From an uncultured Kangiella sp. (GTDB lineage Bacteria > Pseudomonadota > Gammaproteobacteria > Enterobacterales > DSM-103792), in contig CAMLKQ010000085.1 in NCBI GenBank assembly GCA_946480585.1, positions 1 to 8,424 of the forward strand: a stretch of DNA of 8,424 bases, in the 5' to 3' direction. The notes under the pieces were generated by a model. That model saw only the letters and a program-made list of their open reading frames with translations. It made no database searches and was not told the origin of the DNA. Position numbers and translations under genes: made by a program. Positions 5,490 to 8,424 of the stretch are shown here, piece by piece (position 1 is the stretch's first letter; each line of letters opens with the position of its first letter).

Positions 5490-6611
5490 ATGAAAGTGTT
5501 TGTTCGGGCCTTGCCCGTTTTGGCGGTCTTCACCTTGTCTGGTTGCGGTTGGTTGTACGGTAAAGAGGGCCTGATTCGCGATACCGAACACGATTACCTC
5601 GACGCCAAGCAGGCGCCGGCCCTGAAAGTGCCTGCTGCCTATAGCGCCTTTCAGCCGCAGGATCAGTACCCGGTACCGGCCTTGGGCCCGAAAGGCGCCA
5701 CCGCGCCAGTCGGCGACGCGCTTGATGTCAACCCACCGGCCTTGGTGCTGTCGTCCGGTGATGGCGTCAACGGCATTCAGGATGCCGCCATTCCGCAAGC
5801 CTTGATCGTCGGTGAAAATCTGGAGCTCTGGCAGCGTCTGAACGGCTTTCTGAGCCTCAACGGCATTGCCGTGGAGCAGGGCAACGAGGCTACAGGCGAA
5901 TTGTTGACCGACTGGGTCCAGACCGAGGAAATCGGCTGGTTCCGCGATTGGGTCATGGCCGAAGACATCGAATCCTACCGCTGGCAATACCGGTTCCAGC
6001 TGAAAAACGGTGAGCGGCCGAACGAGCGTCTGTTGATCGCCGAAGCGGTCAAGGCGGAAGCCTATGACGAGGACGACGGCTGGCAAAGCCTGCAACCGAC
6101 CCGTCGCAACAGCGTCGACATGCTGAACCAGTTCCTCGGCTACTACGACGAAGAGCAGTCGCGTGCGGCCCGGGAGCGAGTGCTGGCGGCGCGTGCCGGC
6201 ATTCAGGTCGAACTGTGGCAGAACGAGCAGAACCAGACCGGGTTGCTGGCCCAGAGCGGCCTCAGCAACACCTGGGAAGCCACTCCAGCCGTGTTGGAAA
6301 AGCTCGGCTTCGTGCTGGAAGACAAAGACACCACCAAGTTCCTGTATTACTTCAAGCTGGAAGAAGGCGAAGAGGGCGGTTTCTGGGATTGGCTGTTTGG
6401 CGATGACCGGGACGATCAGGTTCGCCTCGAGCTGGAGCCGGGCGAATACCTGGTGCAACTGACCAGCGCTGGCAACAACACCGGCCTCATCATCAGCAAG
6501 GCCGACGGCGAAGCGCTTGATGCCGCGGTGATGACCAAGCTGTTCCCGGTGTTGTCCGACGCCTTTGCCGAGCGTCGACAAAACGCCTTGCTGGACGCAC
6601 CACGCCGGTAA
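5490..6611 (+). CDS. bamC: Outer-membrane assembly lipoprotein BamC
   Basis: Lipoprotein subunit of the BAM complex, which inserts beta-barrel proteins into the outer membrane. 373 residues (E. coli 344). The signal peptide ends in lipobox LSGC with lipidated Cys19; Gly20 after it is compatible with outer-membrane sorting. A proline-rich extended segment (about 25-85), ending in ALDVNPPALVLSSGDG, corresponds to the E. coli region that binds BamD. Two helix-grip domains follow (about 100-215 with LLTDWVQ, and about 235-362 with AVLEKLGFVLEDKD). An acidic, tryptophan-rich insert (EEGEEGGFWDWLFGDDRDD, 292-310) lies in the second domain. GGAG 8 nt upstream sits inside dapA, suggesting coupled translation. 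The 15-nt gap to the next gene supports one operon. bepA, whose product polices BAM, lies 4 kb away. Confidence 0.95.
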   Translation: MKVFVRALPVLAVFTLSGCGWLYGKEGLIRDTEHDYLDAKQAPALKVPAAYSAFQPQDQYPVPALGPKGATAPVGDALDVNPPALVLSSGDGVNGIQDAAIPQALIVGENLELWQRLNGFLSLNGIAVEQGNEATGELLTDWVQTEEIGWFRDWVMAEDIESYRWQYRFQLKNGERPNERLLIAEAVKAEAYDEDDGWQSLQPTRRNSVDMLNQFLGYYDEEQSRAARERVLAARAGIQVELWQNEQNQTGLLAQSGLSNTWEATPAVLEKLGFVLEDKDTTKFLYYFKLEEGEEGGFWDWLFGDDRDDQVRLELEPGEYLVQLTSAGNNTGLIISKADGEALDAAVMTKLFPVLSDAFAERRQNALLDAPRR

Positions 6612-6625
6612 CGGGAACGGCGGCG

Positions 6626-7387
6626 ATGCGGCTTGCCTGCCTCGGCAGTGGCAGCAAGGGCAATGGTCTGCTGGTCGCCCATGACGACCAGCAGCTGCTC
6701 ATCGACTGCGGCTTCACGCTGGCGGAAACCGAAACGCGGCTCGCCCGGCTCGGCGTGCAGCCAGCGGCGCTGACCGCCATCCTGGTGACCCACGAGCACA
6801 GCGACCATATCGGTGGCGTCGGCGCGCTGGCGCGCAAGTACGACTTGCCGGTCTGGATGAGCCGGGGTAGCCATCTCGCGGGCCGCTGTGGCACAATCCG
6901 CGCCCTTAAATTTTTGTCTGCGGAAGAACCCGTCCTCTTCGGGGGGATTCGGGTTTTTCCGTTTTCGGTTCCGCACGATGCGCGCGAGCCCTTGCAGTTT
7001 GTCTTCGAAACCGCGCAGGTGCGTTTTGCCCTGTTGACGGACGCCGGTTGCAGCACGCCGTTTTTGCTACAGCAACTGGGTGGATGTGATGCGCTGATGC
7101 TCGAGTGCAATCACGACGAAGCCATGCTGCACGGCGGCCGCTATCCGCCGGCGCTGAAACGGCGGGTCGGTGGTGCCTACGGGCATCTCAGCAACCGGCA
7201 GGCCGCCGAGATTTTGCGGCAAAGTGATCGCAGCCGTTTGCGGCACGTCATTGCGGCGCACTTGAGCGAAGAGAACAATCGACCTGAGCTGGCGCGAGCG
7301 GCGCTGGCAGAGGCCGTCGGTTGGTCACCCGAGCAGATTCGCGTGGCTGATCAGTACACCGGTTTTGAATGGCTGACGCTGGCGTAG
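6626..7387 (+). CDS. WalJ/YycJ-type metallo-beta-lactamase-fold hydrolase
   Basis: 253-residue soluble protein of the YycJ/WalJ branch of the MBL fold, a family of putative exonucleases or phosphodiesterases. Metal-binding motifs visible: THEHSDH (His56, His58, Asp60, His61), PHDAREP (His117), LLTDAGC (Asp139), LECNHDE (His163), GHLSNRQAAEIL (His187) and AAHLSEENN (His212). The N-terminal CLGSGSKGN matches the family. The Gram-positive member is linked to WalRK wall signalling; the role in gammaproteobacteria is not established, so I give no symbol. GGGA lies 9 nt before ATG 6626. It directly follows bamC, and a strong terminator overlaps its stop codon. A second terminator-like hairpin preceded by a promoter-like element lies within the gene (6868-6958). 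Confidence 0.93.
   Translation: MRLACLGSGSKGNGLLVAHDDQQLLIDCGFTLAETETRLARLGVQPAALTAILVTHEHSDHIGGVGALARKYDLPVWMSRGSHLAGRCGTIRALKFLSAEEPVLFGGIRVFPFSVPHDAREPLQFVFETAQVRFALLTDAGCSTPFLLQQLGGCDALMLECNHDEAMLHGGRYPPALKRRVGGAYGHLSNRQAAEILRQSDRSRLRHVIAAHLSEENNRPELARAALAEAVGWSPEQIRVADQYTGFEWLTLA
6868..6897 (+). promoter_or_regulatory. Weak intragenic promoter-like element inside the MBL gene
   Basis: TAGCCA (6868-6873), an 18-nt spacer and CACAAT (6892-6897) give 4/6 and 4/6 matches to sigma-70 boxes, followed by a GC-rich CCGCGCCC discriminator. The core GCACAATCCGCGCCC matches the tRNA-Ser promoter core GCATAATGCGCGCCC at 13 of 15 bases. The stretch also encodes the conserved-looking GTIRAL, so coding constraint may explain it. 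Confidence 0.25.
6924..6958 (+). terminator. Intrinsic-terminator-like hairpin inside the MBL gene
   Basis: AAGAACCCG (6924-6932) pairs with CGGGTTTTT (6950-6958), one G-U included. An inner stem TCCTC/GGGGG is capped by a C(TTCG)G tetraloop, with a 3-nt ATT bulge. The descending arm ends in five Ts. The shape is that of a Rho-independent terminator, but it lies within an intact reading frame. Confidence 0.4.
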
Positions 7388-7415
7388 CGCATCGCACACG
7401 CCGCGTTTTTTTTTT
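7377..7415 (+). terminator. Strong intrinsic terminator between the MBL gene and purC
   Basis: CGC-T-GGCGT (7377-7385) pairs with ACGCCGCG (7398-7405): 8 bp with one bulged T, plus an inner GCG/CGC pairing. Ten Ts follow at once (7406-7415). It overlaps the MBL stop codon (7385-7387). Its T-tract ends 17 nt before the purC start codon, so it should end the dapA-bamC-MBL transcript or attenuate purC. Confidence 0.8.
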
Positions 7416-7432
7416 AACCAATGGTGAACACC

Positions 7433-8143
7433 ATGCAGAAGTTGCAGGAACTCTACCGCGGCAAAGCCAAATCGGTGTACAGCTGCGAGCTGGCCGATCA
7501 CGTGATCATGCATTACCGCAACGACACTTCGGCCTTCGACGGCCAGAAAGTGGCGCAGCTCGACCGCAAAGGCATGGTGAACAACAAGTTCAACGCCTTC
7601 ATCATGACCAAGCTGGCCGCCGCCGGTATTCCGAGCCACTTCGTCAAGCTGCTGAACGACACCGACAGCCTGGTCAAGAAGCTGACCATGGTGCCGGTCG
7701 AGTGCGTCGTCCGTAACGTCGCCGCTGGCTCGATCACCCGTCGTCTTGGCGTGCAGGAAGGCATGGAACTGAATCCGCCGACCTTCGAGTTCTTCCTGAA
7801 GAACGACGAGCTGCACGACCCGATGGTCAACGAATACCACATCCGTTCGTTTGGCTGGGCCACCGACGCCGAAGTCGCCCGCATGAAAGAACTTACCTTC
7901 AAAGTGAACGATGTGCTGAAAGCCGCGTTCGATGAAGCCGGCATGATTCTGGTTGATTACAAACTGGAGTTCGGTCGTCTGAATGGCGAAATCGTGCTCG
8001 GCGACGAGTTCTCGCCGGACGGTTGCCGGCTGTGGGACAAAGCGACCCGCAAGAAGCTGGACAAAGACCGCTTCCGTCAGGGCCTCGGCGGCGTCGTCGA
8101 AGCCTACGAAGAAGTGGCGCAGCGTCTGGGCGTTCCGCTCTGA
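7433..8143 (+). CDS. purC: SAICAR synthetase
   Basis: Phosphoribosylaminoimidazole-succinocarboxamide synthase, which joins aspartate to CAIR using ATP in de novo purine synthesis (cytoplasm). 236 residues from ATG 7433, the length of Pseudomonas PurC. Visible signatures: [11 protein letters not shown] (6-16) at the nucleotide-binding N-terminus; RNDTSAFDG (29-37); [20 protein letters not shown] (87-106); LVDYKLEFG (173-181); and [18 protein letters not shown] (185-202). The start is decided by GGTGA (7423-7427) 5 nt before ATG 7433; the in-frame ATG at 7421 has only the T10 tract and AACCA before it. Terminators flank the gene closely on both sides, so it is probably expressed separately from the upstream operon or under read-through control. 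Confidence 0.98.
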   Translation: MQKLQELYRGKAKSVYSCELADHVIMHYRNDTSAFDGQKVAQLDRKGMVNNKFNAFIMTKLAAAGIPSHFVKLLNDTDSLVKKLTMVPVECVVRNVAAGSITRRLGVQEGMELNPPTFEFFLKNDELHDPMVNEYHIRSFGWATDAEVARMKELTFKVNDVLKAAFDEAGMILVDYKLEFGRLNGEIVLGDEFSPDGCRLWDKATRKKLDKDRFRQGLGGVVEAYEEVAQRLGVPL

Positions 8144-8156
8144 TTTGCGCGGTTTG

Positions 8157-8192
8157 TTGAAAAAGCCTTTCGCGTCGCGCAAGGCTTTTCAA
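8157..8192. terminator. Intrinsic terminator after purC
   Basis: TTGAAAAAGCCTT (8157-8169) pairs with AAGGCTTTTCAA (8181-8192), 12 bp with one bulged A, around a GC-rich 11-nt loop. T-runs on both arms (four on plus, five on minus) allow termination on either strand. It begins 13 nt after the purC stop, and its right arm overlaps the -35 box proposed for the tRNA promoter. Confidence 0.85.
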
Positions 8193-8214
8193 GTCAGAAA
8201 AAAATCCGCATAAT
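8186..8214 (+). promoter_or_regulatory. Candidate stable-RNA promoter for tRNA-Ser
   Basis: TTTTCA (8186-8191), a 17-nt spacer and CATAAT (8209-8214) give 4/6 and 5/6 sigma-70 matches. The GC-rich stretch that follows, GCGCGCCCC, is the discriminator type seen at stringently controlled tRNA and rRNA promoters. Predicted start is near 8221, giving a 120-nt leader before the tRNA. That leader holds one hairpin (GGGCGC 8256-8261 with GCGCCC 8273-8278) and no other tRNA. Confidence 0.5.
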
Positions 8215-8340
8215 GCGCGCCCCGCATGAGCCCGGTCCGTCCGGAACACTCGTCGGGGCGCCGTTCGGTCCAGCGCCCGCTGGTACGCCGAACAAACAAG
8301 ATGCCGAATGACCCGCGTCGTCTTGCAGCAGTACCGTCAC

Positions 8341-8424
8341 GGAGAGGTGGCAGAGTGGTCGAATGCGCCGGATTCGAAATCCGGTGTACCGGTCTCCGGT
8401 ACCGTGGGTTCGAATCCCACCCTC
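8341..8424 (+). tRNA. tRNA-Ser(CGA), 3' end cut by the window
   Basis: Reads UCG codons. The acceptor 5' arm is GGAGAGG (8341-8347), whose partner begins CCTC at the window end; the last few bases and any CCA lie outside. The anticodon stem CCGGA/TCCGG (8368-8372 and 8380-8384) encloses loop TTCGAAA with anticodon CGA at 8375-8377. A long variable arm, GTACCGG/CCGGTAC around TCT, marks the class II tRNA expected for serine. The T arm is GTGGG TTCGAAT CCCAC. The D-arm begins GCAGAGTGGTCGAATG. Confidence 0.97.

Noticed and set aside
4542..6581. 679-codon open frame on the minus strand across dapA and bamC
   Set aside because: It runs antisense to two complete, motif-verified genes. Its sequence shows no recognisable domain, and such long mirror frames are common in GC-rich genes.
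7325..8182. 285-codon minus-strand frame over purC
   Set aside because: Mirror of purC; it starts inside the terminator region and has no recognisable motif.

Overview
The window is a stretch of ordinary chromosome from a GC-rich gammaproteobacterium, probably Pseudomonadales-like. PurC from its chosen start is 236 residues and resembles Pseudomonas PurC closely. The GcvR-like protein is closer to the Pseudomonas type than to E. coli GcvR. The gene order bepA / tusA-family / x / bcp / gcvR / dapA / bamC / MBL hydrolase / purC follows the known gammaproteobacterial dapA-purC neighbourhood. No mobile element, CRISPR array, phage gene or defence system is visible.

Layout: (1) 1-1292, minus strand: the BepA-type M48 periplasmic metalloprotease, its C-terminus cut by the window edge. 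(2) 1478-1729, plus: a TusA-family sulfur carrier, divergent from bepA, with a candidate back-to-back promoter between them. (3) 1787-4476, minus: gcvR-like, bcp and a PIN-PhoH ATPase, reading leftward in that order and converging on the TusA-family gene over a stem-loop. (4) 4599-7387, plus: dapA, bamC and a WalJ/YycJ-type metallo-beta-lactamase-fold protein, tightly packed as one operon divergent from gcvR. (5) 7433-8143, plus: purC, with a strong intrinsic-terminator structure just before its start codon and another just after its stop. (6) 8341 to the end: a tRNA-Ser(CGA), cut at its 3' end, with a stable-RNA-type promoter.

The genes are housekeeping: lysine/diaminopimelate synthesis (dapA), outer-membrane assembly and its quality control (bamC, bepA), glycine-linked regulation (gcvR), peroxide removal (bcp), sulfur trafficking (TusA family), RNA metabolism (PIN-PhoH), purine synthesis (purC) and translation (tRNA-Ser). 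I see no new multi-gene system.

The points most worth checking are regulatory. A terminator sits 17 nt before the purC start codon. A promoter-like plus terminator-like unit lies inside the MBL gene and resembles the tRNA promoter core. A palindrome between gcvR and dapA overlaps a perfect TTGACA. PIN-PhoH occupies the place where E. coli and Pseudomonas carry an AI-2E/PerM-type transporter gene.
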